Shown here: positions 1 to 10,461 of the stretch, in pieces
How the letters are laid out: every line of letters starts with the position of its first letter
How positions within the stretch are numbered: the stretch's first letter is position 1
Source of the DNA: JADLDB01 sp040752975
Lineage (GTDB): Bacteria; Myxococcota; Myxococcia; Myxococcales; Myxococcaceae
Direction of reading: 5' to 3'
Length of the DNA stretch: 64,000 nt
Assembly: GCA_040752975.1 (NCBI GenBank)
Contig: JBFMHF010000015.1
Coordinates: 1-64,000 of the forward strand
The notes under the pieces: generated by a model
Seen by the model: the letters and a program-made list of their open reading frames with translations, nothing else
Told to the model about the DNA's origin: nothing
Databases searched by the model: none
Program-made: the position numbers and the translations under genes

Positions 1-368
1 ACGACGGAGGCATGGATGGCGGAATGGGTGGAGGCATGGGCGGCGGCGCCGGCGGAGGCAGGGGCGGCGGCTCCGGTGGCGGCATGGGCGGTGGCGCCGG
101 AGGAGGCACGGGTGGTGGCGGCGGCGACGACGGCGGTATGGACGGCGGTGACGACGGCGGAACCGACGCAGGCACAGGCGGCGGCGCAGGCGGAGGCACG
201 GGCGGCGGGGGCGACGACGGGGGACTGGATGCCGGCGACGCAGATGGCGGAGCTGACGCCGGAGATGACGGAGGAAGCGCGATGGACGCGGGCCTCTGGC
301 CAGGCATCCCGGAAGAGTTCGCCCTTCAGTCCGTCGACGGCGCCTCGCTGGTGTGCAGCGTGCGCTGA
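1..368 (+). CDS. Gly-rich GGX-repeat protein, C-terminal part (5' truncated)
   Basis: The frame is open from the first base of the window and ends with TGA at 366-368, so the start lies outside. About 90 residues are low-complexity Gly with Met, Ala, Asp and Thr ('GGMGGG', 'DDGG', 'DAG' units). A short ordinary tail follows, ending in a Cys close to the stop. In this window the same composition is found just after the lipidated Cys of lipoproteins (33562, 36002, 32425), so this may be the linker or C-terminus of a similar surface lipoprotein. No domain is recognisable and the N-terminus is missing. The internal ATG at position 12 is not taken as the start. Confidence 0.55.
   Translation, partial: DGGMDGGMGGGMGGGAGGGRGGGSGGGMGGGAGGGTGGGGGDDGGMDGGDDGGTDAGTGGGAGGGTGGGGDDGGLDAGDADGGADAGDDGGSAMDAGLWPGIPEEFALQSVDGASLVCSVR
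12..285 (+). repeat. GGN-codon simple repeat encoding poly-Gly linker
   Basis: Near-tandem repeats of ggc/ggt/gga codons with interspersed atg, gcc and gac. They encode the Gly-rich stretch of the truncated protein at the left edge. The array is likely to vary in length between strains. Confidence 0.6.
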
Positions 369-398
369 CAATCAACGCCTCTCCGGAAGAACGCCCAC

Positions 399-1700
399 GT
401 GATGTTCAGCTCGCTCCTGGTCCTCGTCCTTTCGGCGGAACTCACCTACGAAAAAGCCCAGGCCCGATGCCAGGCGGCCGATCTCGAGGCCTGCCTCGCG
501 CTGGGGCGCTTCTACGCCGACCCCAATGGCACCTTCCGCGACGACGCGAAGGCCGCCACGCTGCTCCAGTCGCTCTGTGCGAAGAATGACGCGGAAGGGT
601 GCTTCGAACTCGCCGTGCTGTACACGGACGGCCGCGGCGTCACGAAGGACCCGGCGAAGGCGAACCAGCTCTGGGACAAGGGCTGCACGCGCGGCAGTCG
701 CAAGGCCTGCACCGCGCTCGGCACGGCGTACCTCGAAGGGAAGGGCGGCCCGAAGAAGCTGGAGGACGCGGAGAAGTTGCTGTCCGCCACCTGCGCGCGC
801 GAGTGGGTGCCGGCGTGCCTGCGCCTGTCGCGCTACCTCATCTCCGAGGCCGAGCCGAAGGCTCGCGACACCGCGCGAGGCGTGTGGCTCCTCTCCCAGG
901 CGTGCGTGGCTGGCGACGTGCCCTCGTGCGTGAAGGCGTGTGACGCGCGCATCACCGGCAACGGCGTACCGCGCACCGAAGATGACGCGCTCAAGGACTG
1001 CCAGCGGGCCTGTGACGCCAAGGCGCTCCGCGGCTGCTGGGGCCTGGGCCTCCTCAACCTCCACGGCGCGCTGCCGGATCTCTCCGCGAAGAAGGGGGTG
1101 TCGTTGCTCAGCTCGGCGTGCAAGGCCGCCGAGCCGCGCTCCTGCATCGCCATGGGCGAGCTGGCCGAGGTGGGGGGCGCAGGCGTGGCGAAGTCCGCGG
1201 CGGTGGCGAAGGACCGGTTCCAGTTCGCGCACCTGCGCCTCGAGAGCCAGTGCGGGAAGGACGCTCTCGACGAGTGTGTCCTCGACGCCGAGCTGGCAGC
1301 GCTGGGCCGCGCGAAGGACGACGACGCCCCAGCCACGCGCAAGCTCCTGGCCGACCATTGCTCGCCCGCGCGAGTGAGCGGCTGCTTCGGCCTCGGCATG
1401 GCGAAGCTCCGCGGCCATGGAGGAGACGTGGACGTCGAGGGCGCGCTCAAGGACTTCCAGACGGGCTGCGCGGGCGGCTCGGCGCGGTCGTGTCGAGCGG
1501 CCGGGCAAGCGCTGCTCTCCGGGAAGGGGGCAGAGCCCAACCCGGAGGAAGCGAAGAAGCTCCTCACGCTCGCCTGTGACGGGTGGGACGCCGAGGGCTG
1601 CGCGCTGCTGGGCGAGGCCAACGGAGGGAAGAAGACGCCCGAAGGCAAGGCGCTCCGCCAGAAGGCGTGCCGGCAGGGCTACGGGCCGGCGTGCCGCTGA
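399..1700 (+). CDS. Sel1-like repeat (TPR-type) exported protein
   Basis: A 433-aa protein made of repeated helical pairs of about 36 residues with the Sel1 signature: 'A-L-G', 'G-x-G-V', 'A-x-x-L' and a recurrent Cys close to the end of each unit ('GCFELAVLYTDGRGV', 'ACTALGTAYLEG'). The regular Cys pairs suggest disulphide-stabilised repeats in the periplasm. The N-terminus (MFSSLLVLVLSA) looks like a short signal peptide. GTG 399 and ATG 402 are adjacent possible starts, and GGAAG at 385-389 could serve either. Sel1 proteins are protein-interaction scaffolds. No catalytic motif is seen and no partner is evident from the neighbours. Confidence 0.8.
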   Translation: MMFSSLLVLVLSAELTYEKAQARCQAADLEACLALGRFYADPNGTFRDDAKAATLLQSLCAKNDAEGCFELAVLYTDGRGVTKDPAKANQLWDKGCTRGSRKACTALGTAYLEGKGGPKKLEDAEKLLSATCAREWVPACLRLSRYLISEAEPKARDTARGVWLLSQACVAGDVPSCVKACDARITGNGVPRTEDDALKDCQRACDAKALRGCWGLGLLNLHGALPDLSAKKGVSLLSSACKAAEPRSCIAMGELAEVGGAGVAKSAAVAKDRFQFAHLRLESQCGKDALDECVLDAELAALGRAKDDDAPATRKLLADHCSPARVSGCFGLGMAKLRGHGGDVDVEGALKDFQTGCAGGSARSCRAAGQALLSGKGAEPNPEEAKKLLTLACDGWDAEGCALLGEANGGKKTPEGKALRQKACRQGYGPACR

Positions 1701-2007
1701 CGGCTCATGACCGGGCGTGCATCCTGAAGTCGAAACTGAGCGACGCTCCTGTCACTCGAGGGCTGAGCGCGCCGCGGGTGGGGCCCGTGAGACGGCCGCC
1801 TGGCCGGCGTCCGTCGGCGATCGCACAGCTCCGTTTCAAACCAAAGTGCGCCGCGCCGACCAGCGACGGCGGGATGCAGCCCGGGCCGAGGCGTGATGTT
1901 CTGCCGCGCCACGTCCTGAGGTGACCCGAGGCGGCTCGACGCGCGAGGGGCCGGCCGGACGGCGGAGGCGATGGGCGCAGTCCCGCCCTCGACGGTGTGA
2001 AGCGGCT
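1701..2007. other. Convergent intergenic region, nothing recognised
   Basis: About 300 bases between two convergent genes. I see no ORF with coding character, no clear hairpin followed by a T-run, and no RNA gene. Long open frames on the minus strand here are GC-driven. Confidence 0.4.
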
Positions 2008-2751
2008 TCAGAGTGAGAAGTCCACCGCCCCGCGCCCGGCCCTCGTGAGGAGCTCGTTCAGCCGTGTGAAGAAGCGCTCCCTCCCGGCCGCTTCCTCGAA
2101 GGCCTTTCCATTCAGCGGCGACGGGTGTGGTGCACCCAGGATGACGTGCCGCCGCGTGTCGATGAGGCGCGCGGCCATCGCCTGCGCCGGCTTGCCGAGG
2201 CAGAGGAACACGACCGGCGCGGGCCCTGCGTTGACGGCGCCCAGCACCGCCTCGGTGAACGGCTCCCAGCCCTTCTTCCGGTGGGAGTTGGGCTGCCCTT
2301 CGCGCACCGTCAGCACCGTGTTGAGCAGCAACACGCCGCGCTCGGCCCAGGCGGTGAGGTCGCCGTGTGCCGGCGGTGCCAGTCCGAGGTCCGCCTGCAG
2401 TCCGAGGAAGAGGTTCTTGAGCGACGCCGGGGGCTTCACCCCCCGGTGGACCGAGAAGGCCAGCCCGTTGGCGTTGCCGCGCGTGGGGTACGGGTCCTGC
2501 CCGAGCAGCACCACCTTCACCGACGAGGGCGAGGTGTGCGCCAGCGCCGAGAAGCGCTCCGGGGCCGGAGGAAACACCGCCGCCGCTTTCTCCTCCTCCG
2601 CGAGGAAGGCCGCCAGCTGCGCGAAGGAGTCGGTCGCCATCGCCTCCGCCAGCGCCGCACGCCACGCCTCCGGCACCGCCGCCCGCAACCCAGCCGTGAG
2701 AGCTGGGTCCACCGCGGGAAGTGGGACAGAGGCAGCGGCGCGTGCGGGCAT
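2008..2751 (-). CDS. ung: Uracil-DNA glycosylase, family 1
   Basis: A 247-aa base-excision-repair enzyme that removes uracil from DNA. Family 1 motifs are present: the water-activating loop 'GQDPYP' (about residue 84) followed by 'GLAFSV', 'GVLLLNTVLTV', 'NSHRKKGWEPFTEAVL', and the leucine-loop/minor-groove motif 'HPSPLN' near the C-terminus. The 'GQDPYP' form, with Pro where E. coli has His, is also known from actinobacterial Ung and is no sign of inactivation. ATG at 2751 is chosen because AGGG lies about 10 nt upstream. A GTG at 2763 would add four residues. The gene is transcribed towards the Sel1 gene and appears to be a single unit. Confidence 0.93.
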   Translation of the reverse strand: MPARAAASVPLPAVDPALTAGLRAAVPEAWRAALAEAMATDSFAQLAAFLAEEEKAAAVFPPAPERFSALAHTSPSSVKVVLLGQDPYPTRGNANGLAFSVHRGVKPPASLKNLFLGLQADLGLAPPAHGDLTAWAERGVLLLNTVLTVREGQPNSHRKKGWEPFTEAVLGAVNAGPAPVVFLCLGKPAQAMAARLIDTRRHVILGAPHPSPLNGKAFEEAAGRERFFTRLNELLTRAGRGAVDFSL

Positions 2752-2914
2752 CGGCGGGCGCACCCTACCAGCCCGGTGCTGTCGGTCGCTGCCCCGAGGT
2801 GGACGTCACCGGGCCTCACCTCTGCCCCGCGCGCACCGGGTGCGTGAGCGGAAGAGCCCACGCGCTCGCGACAACGTGGTGCGTTCCTCTTCAGGGCCGT
2901 CTGGACGCCGCGCC

Positions 2915-3421
2915 CTACGTGCGCTCGGAGTGTGTTGACCCCTCGGCCGCAGGCGCGACGGGCGGCGCGCTCGTCCCCAACACCGTCATCAACTGCGCCA
3001 GCGTCACCGGCTTCACCAGCACCTCGCTCATTCCCGCTGCCAGGCACGCCGCCACCTCGTCGGATTGCCCCGCCGCGGTCAACGCCACGATGCGCGGGGC
3101 GGCGGCGCCCAGCTGCTCGACGATTCTCCGTGTCGCCTCCAGCCCGTCCATGTCCGGCATGTCGCAGTCCATCAACACCACGCTGAAGGACTCGCGCGCC
3201 ACCGCTTCCACCGCCGCGGGCCCGCTGGTGGCCTGGCGCACAACGCAGCCCGCGCGCTCCACCAGGCCCGACGCCACCTTGAGGTTGATGGGGTTGTCAT
3301 CCACCACCAGCACCGGGAGCCGGGAAGCGGGGCCTGTCGACGGGGCGGGAAGTGGCTCTGGCTCCGGCGCAGGGGCCAGCGCCACGGCGGTACGTCCGGG
3401 CTCTGGCGCAGCGAGGCTCAT
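2915..3421 (-). CDS. Single-domain response regulator (CheY-like receiver)
   Basis: About 168 aa. A Pro/Ala/Glu-rich N-terminal tail of some 35 residues precedes one receiver domain. Visible are the acidic pair 'VDDNPINLKVA', the phospho-acceptor Asp in 'VLMDCDMPDMDG', the switch Thr in 'IVALTA', and the Lys of 'VLVKPV'. The 'DDNPINL' form is typical of receivers in hybrid kinases and phosphorelays. No output domain follows. The gene is divergent from two sensor kinase genes, the first of which has a phospho-acceptor domain but no ATPase, so a relay among the three is plausible but inferred. ATG 3421 starts the Ser-Leu-Ala form. A frame extension up to 3460 has no supporting signal. Confidence 0.85.
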   Translation of the reverse strand: MSLAAPEPGRTAVALAPAPEPEPLPAPSTGPASRLPVLVVDDNPINLKVASGLVERAGCVVRQATSGPAAVEAVARESFSVVLMDCDMPDMDGLEATRRIVEQLGAAAPRIVALTAAGQSDEVAACLAAGMSEVLVKPVTLAQLMTVLGTSAPPVAPAAEGSTHSERT

Positions 3422-3521
3422 ACGAGCGTGCCCCCGCCGGCAGAGAGTAGTCGCCGCCACGCAGCTTCTTCAACGCGCCCGGTGCGCCGTTTCCGCCCCG
3501 TTTGGAGTAGAACCAGCCCAG

Positions 3522-5466
3522 GTGTCGGCGCAAACCCACAGGCCTGTCGTCGTGCTGCCGGCCGACGGTCCCCTGCGGCCGCGCCTCACCGCGCTGCTGG
3601 GTGCGGCCCACGTCCCGGTGCTGGACAAGCCCACGCACGATCTCGACGTGGCCATCGTCGATCTCGCCGCGCCGGGCGCTCCGTCCAGCCGTGACGCGCT
3701 GCTGGCTGCCGCGCCGCGTGCCGCCATCTTCGGCGTGGCCGCGCCCAACCACCCGATGGACCCGGTGGTGCTGGAGGTGGTGGCGCCCGCCGAGCTGGAC
3801 CAGGAATTGGTGCCGCGCCTGTCCCACCTGCGCGCGCGCCTCGCCACGCTGAAGGAGGCGCAGCAGCGGCAGCGCGATCTCCAGGTGCTGCTCGAGCTGA
3901 CCGCCGCGTACGCCGAGGCCGCCGACGTCGACGAGCTCTTCCACGGCGTCACCCGCCGCCTCGCCGAGGAGCTGCAGATCGACCGCGTGGCCCTGGTGGT
4001 GGTGGACGCGGAGCGCCAGGAAGGCACCATCGTCGCCGCCAGCGATGACGCCGCGCTGAAGGACCTGCGCATCGACCTCGCCCGCTACCCCGAGGTGCGG
4101 GAAGTCCTCCGCACCGGCAAGCCCGTCATCCTCGAGGACGCGCCCAGCCACCCGATGCTGGAGGACGTGAAGGACACCGTCGCCGCCCAGGGCATTCGCA
4201 ACATCGCCGCCCTGCCGCTGGCGGTGCGCGGCCAGGTGGAAGGCGTGCTGCTCCTGCGCCGCTCGACGGTGGGGCCCTTCAACCCGCGCGAGGTGGAGTT
4301 CCTCACCACCGCGGCTCACGCCACCGCCGTCGCCTTCCGCAACCTGACGCGCCTCGAGCGGGTGCGCGGCCAGCGCGAGAAGGAGAAGTCGGCCCGCATC
4401 GCCGCCGAGGAGCGCGCGGCCACCTTCAAGCGCTACCAGGCGTACTTCGACCACCTGTCCGACGGCGTGGCCATCCTCGACAGCCGCGCCTGCGTGGTGT
4501 CGCTCAACCCGGCCGGCCTCAAGCTGCTCGACGTCGACGCGAAGCAGGCCGTCGGCCGGCACATCAACGCGCTCACCAACCCCACCGACGACGCCCTGCT
4601 CATCGACGTCCTCTATTCCGTCTCGCGCGGGGAGGTGCGCGGCGACGTCGACCTGCACGCCCGCACGCTGGCCGGCAGAAAGCTGACCCTCTCCGTCTCG
4701 GCCGCGCCCATGGCCGGCGACACCGGCGAAGGCGTGGCGGTGCTGACGTTGCGCGACGTCACCCGTCAGCGGGAGATGGCCGAGGAGCTCAAGCAGACCA
4801 CCGACTTCCTCGAGCGCCTCATCGACTCCTCGGTGGACGCGGTCATCGCCGCCGACATGAAGGGCAACATCATGCTCTTCAACAAGGCGGCCGAGGTCAT
4901 CTGTGGCTACAGCGCCGCCGAGGTCATCGGCAAGCTGCACGTCACCCAGCTCTACCCCGAGGGCGTGGCCAGGGAGCTGATGGCCAAGCTGCGCAGCGGC
5001 GAGTACGGCGGCAAGGGCCGGTTGTCCACCAGCCGGGTGGAGATCCTCAACCGCACCGGCGAGCGGATCCCCGTCAACATGACGGCCAGCATCATCTACG
5101 AGGGCACGCGCGAGACGGCGACGGTGGGCATCTTCACCGACCTGCGCGATCGCCTGAACCTCGAGCGCCGCCTCACCGACGCCGAGGCTCGCCTCCTCGA
5201 GAGCGAGAAGAACGCGGTCATCGTGGCGCTCGCCGGCACCGCCGCGCACGAGCTCAACCAGCCCCTCACCAGCGTCATGGGCTACGCGGAGCTGCTCAAG
5301 CGGAAGATCAAGGACACCGACCCCAGCTACCGGGCGGTGGACATCATTCACCGTGAAGCCGAGCGCATGGCGGAGATCGTGAAGAAGATCGGGAAGATCA
5401 CCCGCTTTGAAACCAAGGCGTACGTGGGCAGCTCTCAAATCGTGGACCTCGACAAGGCGGCGGGCC

Positions 5467-5477
<11 letters not shown>
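3522..5477 (+). CDS. Receiver-like/GAF/PAS/PAS/HisKA sensor protein lacking an ATPase domain
   Basis: GTG start at 3522, with GGAG at 3504-3507 about 15 nt upstream. The 651-aa product has an N-terminal alpha/beta segment like a degenerate receiver (about 5-110), a coiled linker, a GAF domain (about 130-285), two PAS domains (about 318-430 and 440-560), and a dimerisation/phospho-acceptor helix pair with H-box 'AAHELNQPLTSVMGY'. The protein stops about 50 residues after the H-box, without the N, G1, F and G2 boxes of a HATPase. It overlaps the next kinase gene by 11 nt, so the two are co-translated. It is probably phosphorylated by, or heterodimerises with, that kinase. It is a signalling protein, cytosolic as no membrane segment is seen. 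Confidence 0.87.
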
Positions 5478-7401
<1,924 letters not shown>

Positions 7402-7407
7402 GCCCGG

Positions 7408-8223
7408 CTACTCCTCGCCGTCGACTTCCTTGAGGAACTCCTCGCGGGTGATGAGGCCCTTGCGCGCCATGATGCGCATCAGCGCCCAGAACTTCCGCTC
7501 GAGCTTCTCCACGCCCTCTTCCTCGCCGCCTCCGCCGCCAAAGAGGAAGTCGAGGTCCTTCGCCACGCCGGCCCCCGCCTTCCTCTTCGCCTGCGCCTGC
7601 GACTGCCGGTCCTTGATGAGCTTCTCGAGCGCGGGATCCGGCGTGCCCGGTGGCAGCGGGTTCGACGCCGAGACGATCTCCTCACCCACCACCATCGGCG
7701 GCTCGTCGGCGGCAGGCTCGAGTCGCACCGAACCTCCGCCCACGTCGACCGGCCCCCGGGCCTTCGCGTCCGCGTCCGACACCTTGTGGTAGTAGCGGAG
7801 GATCGCCGCGCGGATCTGCGAGTGCGTCGACACGTACGGCGCCACCTTGAGGCCGGTGGTGAACTCGATCTCCTCGAGCGCGTTCTGGTTGAGCGGGTCG
7901 CTCAGCGCCACCATCAGCCGCTTGTTGGGCGTGCCCTTGCCCTCGATGGCGAAGGGGAACAGCTCGTGCGTCTCGCAGAAGCGCGCCCGCAGCATGTGCA
8001 CCGCCGACCAGTCCACCTGCACCTGCGTCAGGTCCACGGTCGCGTGCCCCAGCGACTGCCCCAGCACCTGCGCCAGCATCACCTCGGTGATGACACCCTG
8101 CTGGATGAGCGTGAGGCCCAACCGCTGCCGCGTGCGCTTCTGCGCCTCGAGGCCCGCTTCGAGCTGCGCCTGGGTGATCGCCCGCCGCTCGACCAACAGC
8201 TCGCCGATCCGCTTCCGCGTCAT
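7408..8223 (-). CDS. MshEN (GspE N-terminal) domain protein
   Basis: A 271-aa protein with an N-terminal type II secretion ATPase-type N domain ('RIGELLVERRAITQAQLEAG', 'LGLTLIQQGVI'). A central alpha/beta region ends in 'HSQIRAAILRYYHK', as in GspE/PilB N-domains, and a low-complexity linker and a C-terminal helical region follow. There is no ATPase core, so it is a stand-alone N domain. MshEN domains often bind c-di-GMP, but the residues were not checked. ATG 8223 is supported by GGAG about 7 nt upstream. A longer frame to 8241 is not. It converges on the kinase gene with a gap of only 6 nt and is divergent from the motor operon. Confidence 0.82.
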   Translation of the reverse strand: MTRKRIGELLVERRAITQAQLEAGLEAQKRTRQRLGLTLIQQGVITEVMLAQVLGQSLGHATVDLTQVQVDWSAVHMLRARFCETHELFPFAIEGKGTPNKRLMVALSDPLNQNALEEIEFTTGLKVAPYVSTHSQIRAAILRYYHKVSDADAKARGPVDVGGGSVRLEPAADEPPMVVGEEIVSASNPLPPGTPDPALEKLIKDRQSQAQAKRKAGAGVAKDLDFLFGGGGGEEEGVEKLERKFWALMRIMARKGLITREEFLKEVDGEE

Positions 8224-8313
8224 CAGGGCTCCGACTACCACGCACGCAGCGGTGTAGGAAAATTCAAGAAGCGACGGCCGCTTGTCGTTGTCTGTGCCCC
8301 GAAGTCGGTTGCC

Positions 8314-8343
8314 TTGACACCCTTTTCACCGGGGGCCTATGGT
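8314..8343 (+). promoter_or_regulatory. Sigma70-type promoter of the ExbB/ExbD operon
   Basis: TTGACA at 8314-8319 and TATGGT at 8338-8343 with an 18-nt spacer, about 70 nt before the first start codon. A strong ribosome site GGAGGT at 8397-8402 follows. This is the clearest housekeeping-type promoter I can see in the window. Confidence 0.55.
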
Positions 8344-8411
8344 GCGCCGGCTTTTCCGGGTTCGGTGATCCGGAAACGAACAGCAAGGGACCCTTTGGAG
8401 GTACATCTGCA

Positions 8412-9143
8412 ATGACGCTTGGACTTCTGACCATTCTGGCGAGTGAGGCTGCCGAAGGCGGCGAGAGCCAGGGCACGTTCGCCCGCATCGCTGAGTCGTG
8501 GAACGAGGGTGGCTGGGGTATGTACCCCATCGCCTTCTTCTTCGTGATCGGCATCGCCATCACCGTCGAACGGCTCATCGTGCTGTTCTTCTCTGCCGCC
8601 ATCAACAAGGACGGCTTCCTCCGCGGCCTGAAGAAGCACATCTACGCGGGCGACCTGGACAAGGCGATCAACTACGTCGCCGGCCAGAAGCCCACGCCGC
8701 TCACCAACGTCATCAAGTCCGGCCTGATGAACGTGCCGAAGGGCGAGGAAGAGGTGCAGGCGGCCCTCGACGAGGCCAGCTTGCGCGAGAACCCCAAGCT
8801 CGAGGCCCGCACCGGCTACCTCGCGATGCTCGGTAACGCGGCCATGCTCGCCGGTCTGCTCGGTACGGTCGACGGCCTCATCGGCTCCTTCAAGGCCGTG
8901 GCCCACGCCTCTCCCGCCGACCGCGCCACCATCCTCGCCGGCTCCATCGGTGAGGCCATGAACTGCACCCGCTTCGGCCTCATCGCCGCCATCCCGCTCC
9001 TCATCTTCTTCTCCGTCCTCAACGGCCGGACCCAGTCCCTCATCAACGACATCAACGAGACGTCGGTGTCGGTGCTGAACCTGGTCGTGCAGAACAAGGA
9101 CAAGTTCAAGAACATGTCCGTCCCGGCGCAGGCCGAGGACTGA
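8412..9143 (+). CDS. MotA/TolQ/ExbB proton channel protein (AglR-like)
   Basis: A 243-aa inner-membrane subunit of a proton-driven motor. One membrane helix lies near residues 35-60 ('MYPIAFFFVIGIAITVERL'), followed by a cytoplasmic loop and two helices from about 135 to 210 ('GNAAMLAGLLGTVDGLIGSF', then 'FGLIAAIPLLIFF') with the TolQ-type Gly/Thr/Pro residues that line the ion channel. Two ExbD/TolR genes follow, giving a Q-R-R order like Myxococcus aglR-aglQ-aglS, which powers gliding (A-) motility. That assignment rests on gene order and motif positions only, and an ExbBDD transport motor is the alternative. The start is fixed by GGAGGT 9 nt upstream. Confidence 0.9.
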   Translation: MTLGLLTILASEAAEGGESQGTFARIAESWNEGGWGMYPIAFFFVIGIAITVERLIVLFFSAAINKDGFLRGLKKHIYAGDLDKAINYVAGQKPTPLTNVIKSGLMNVPKGEEEVQAALDEASLRENPKLEARTGYLAMLGNAAMLAGLLGTVDGLIGSFKAVAHASPADRATILAGSIGEAMNCTRFGLIAAIPLLIFFSVLNGRTQSLINDINETSVSVLNLVVQNKDKFKNMSVPAQAED

Positions 9144-9167
9144 CGCTCTCCTCCAAGGGTCCCGGTT

Positions 9168-9199
9168 GGTCGGGCGGGGCGCTGAAACCCCTCCCGGCC
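9168..9199 (+). other. Intercistronic hairpin between motor subunit genes
   Basis: A 12-bp stem (arms 9168-9179 and 9188-9199, one G-U pair and one mismatch) with an 8-nt loop, lying in the 113-nt gap between the ExbB-like and first ExbD-like genes. No T-run follows, so it is not a simple terminator. It could protect the upstream message or tune the subunit ratio (several ExbB per ExbD pair). Confidence 0.4.
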
Positions 9200-9256
9200 A
9201 CCCACTGTCAGGTGACGTAACGGCCCCCGGCGACGGGCGGCCAAGGGAGCACGACG

Positions 9257-9742
9257 ATGGCCGGCGGTATGGATCTCGGCGGTGGTGGCGGCAAGGGCAA
9301 GAAGCCCCTGGACACCACCATCAACCTGGTGCCCTTCATCGACCTCATGGCGGTCACGATCGTCTTCTTGATCATGACGGCCGTGTGGACGCAGCTGGGC
9401 CGCCTGCAGGTGTCTCAGTCGGGGCAGAACGCCTCGGAAGAGCAGCAGCAGGACCCCAACCAGCTCCAGCCGGTGACGCTCCTCATCACCGAGAAGGAGC
9501 TCAAGCTGTCCGTGGGCGGCGCGCAGCTCGAGCCCATTCCCATCGTGCACGACGACAAGGGCAAGATGGACGTTCAGAAGCTCACCGACAAGCTCAAGGA
9601 GCTGAAGACCCAGCAGCCTGAGCAGAACGCCATCACCGTCTCCACCGAAGACAACGTGAAGTACGAGGACCTCGTGCGGGTCATCGACACGTGCATCGGC
9701 GGCCAGTTCCCCTCGGTGTCGGTGTCACCGGCCTCGACTTAA
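9257..9742 (+). CDS. ExbD/TolR-family motor stator protein 1 (AglQ-like)
   Basis: A 161-aa protein with a short cytoplasmic Gly/Lys tail, one membrane helix (about residues 24-46) containing the proton-accepting Asp29 in 'PFIDLMAVTIVFLIM', and a periplasmic ExbD domain. The Asp position nearly coincides with the Asp28 I recall as essential in Myxococcus AglQ, which supports the gliding-motor reading. GGGAG at 9245-9249 precedes the ATG by 7 nt. It sits in the same transcription unit as its neighbours, 20 nt from the next gene. The periplasmic part is short and polar, with no peptidoglycan-binding motif recognised. Confidence 0.9.
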   Translation: MAGGMDLGGGGGKGKKPLDTTINLVPFIDLMAVTIVFLIMTAVWTQLGRLQVSQSGQNASEEQQQDPNQLQPVTLLITEKELKLSVGGAQLEPIPIVHDDKGKMDVQKLTDKLKELKTQQPEQNAITVSTEDNVKYEDLVRVIDTCIGGQFPSVSVSPAST

Positions 9743-9762
9743 ACCCGGGAGTCCTCAACACC

Positions 9763-10353
9763 ATGGCCATCATCACGCCAGGCAAGCGGTTCGGTAAGCG
9801 GCTGATGCACTCGAAGATCTTCGGGCACCACGCCATGTTGGGGAAGAAGTCCGTCTTCTCCGACTTGAACGTGACCCCGCTGGTCGACATGTTCGTCATC
9901 CTCGTGCTCTTCCTCATCGCCAACTTCTCGGCGACGGGGGAGATCCTCTCGATGTCGAAGGACATCCAGCTCCCGGAGGCGGCCAACACCGACGAGCTGC
10001 AGCTCGCGCCCGTGGTGCAGGTGTCCCAGGAGTCCGTCATCGTGTCCGGCACGATGATTGGCCGCGTCGACGACCTGACCCGCGAGGACTACCTCAACAT
10101 CCCCGCGCTGGAGGAGAAGCTGCGGGAGATGAAGAAGCAGTTCGAGGATCTCCACAACGCGGCCAACGACTCGGGCGCCTTCAAGGGCGACGTGAACATC
10201 CAGGCCGATCGCCAGGTGCAGTTCCGCATCATCAAGCGCGTCATGTTCAGCTGCGCCTCGGCCGGCTACGGCAACATCGCCTTCGCCACCATGGCGGCGG
10301 GCAGCGGTGAGGGCGGCGAAAAGAAGAAGGACGAGACGGCGTCGCGCGACTGA
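9763..10353 (+). CDS. ExbD/TolR-family motor stator protein 2 (AglS-like)
   Basis: A 196-aa protein with a basic N-terminus of about 35 residues, a single membrane helix with the conserved Asp42 in 'TPLVDMFVILVLFLIANF', and a periplasmic ExbD domain. A Lys/Glu-rich tail ends the protein. It is the second R-type subunit, so the motor would contain a heterodimeric plug as in AglQ/AglS. ATG 9763 follows GGGAG at 9747-9751; an upstream in-frame extension to 9691 overlaps the previous gene and is rejected. A Rho-independent terminator follows the gene, closing the operon. Confidence 0.9.
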   Translation: MAIITPGKRFGKRLMHSKIFGHHAMLGKKSVFSDLNVTPLVDMFVILVLFLIANFSATGEILSMSKDIQLPEAANTDELQLAPVVQVSQESVIVSGTMIGRVDDLTREDYLNIPALEEKLREMKKQFEDLHNAANDSGAFKGDVNIQADRQVQFRIIKRVMFSCASAGYGNIAFATMAAGSGEGGEKKKDETASRD

Positions 10354-10395
10354 AGCGCCGGCGGCTTGACCGCTCGCAGGTCCCTTCCAGGAAGA

Positions 10396-10427
10396 AGCCT
10401 CGGGGCGCAGACGTCCCGGGGCTTTTT
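10396..10427 (+). terminator. Rho-independent terminator of the motor operon
   Basis: A 9-bp stem (10396-10404 with 10415-10423, one G-U pair) and 10-nt loop followed by five T, 43 nt after the stop of the last motor gene. It separates this operon from the Lon-domain gene. Confidence 0.75.
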
Positions 10428-10461
10428 CGTTATGAGGCCGGCATGGTGCGCGAGGCGTCTC

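Noticed and set aside
2008..2751. Ung motif GQDPYP as an unusual active-site change
   Set aside because: The same Pro form is known in actinobacterial Ung; all other family motifs are intact.
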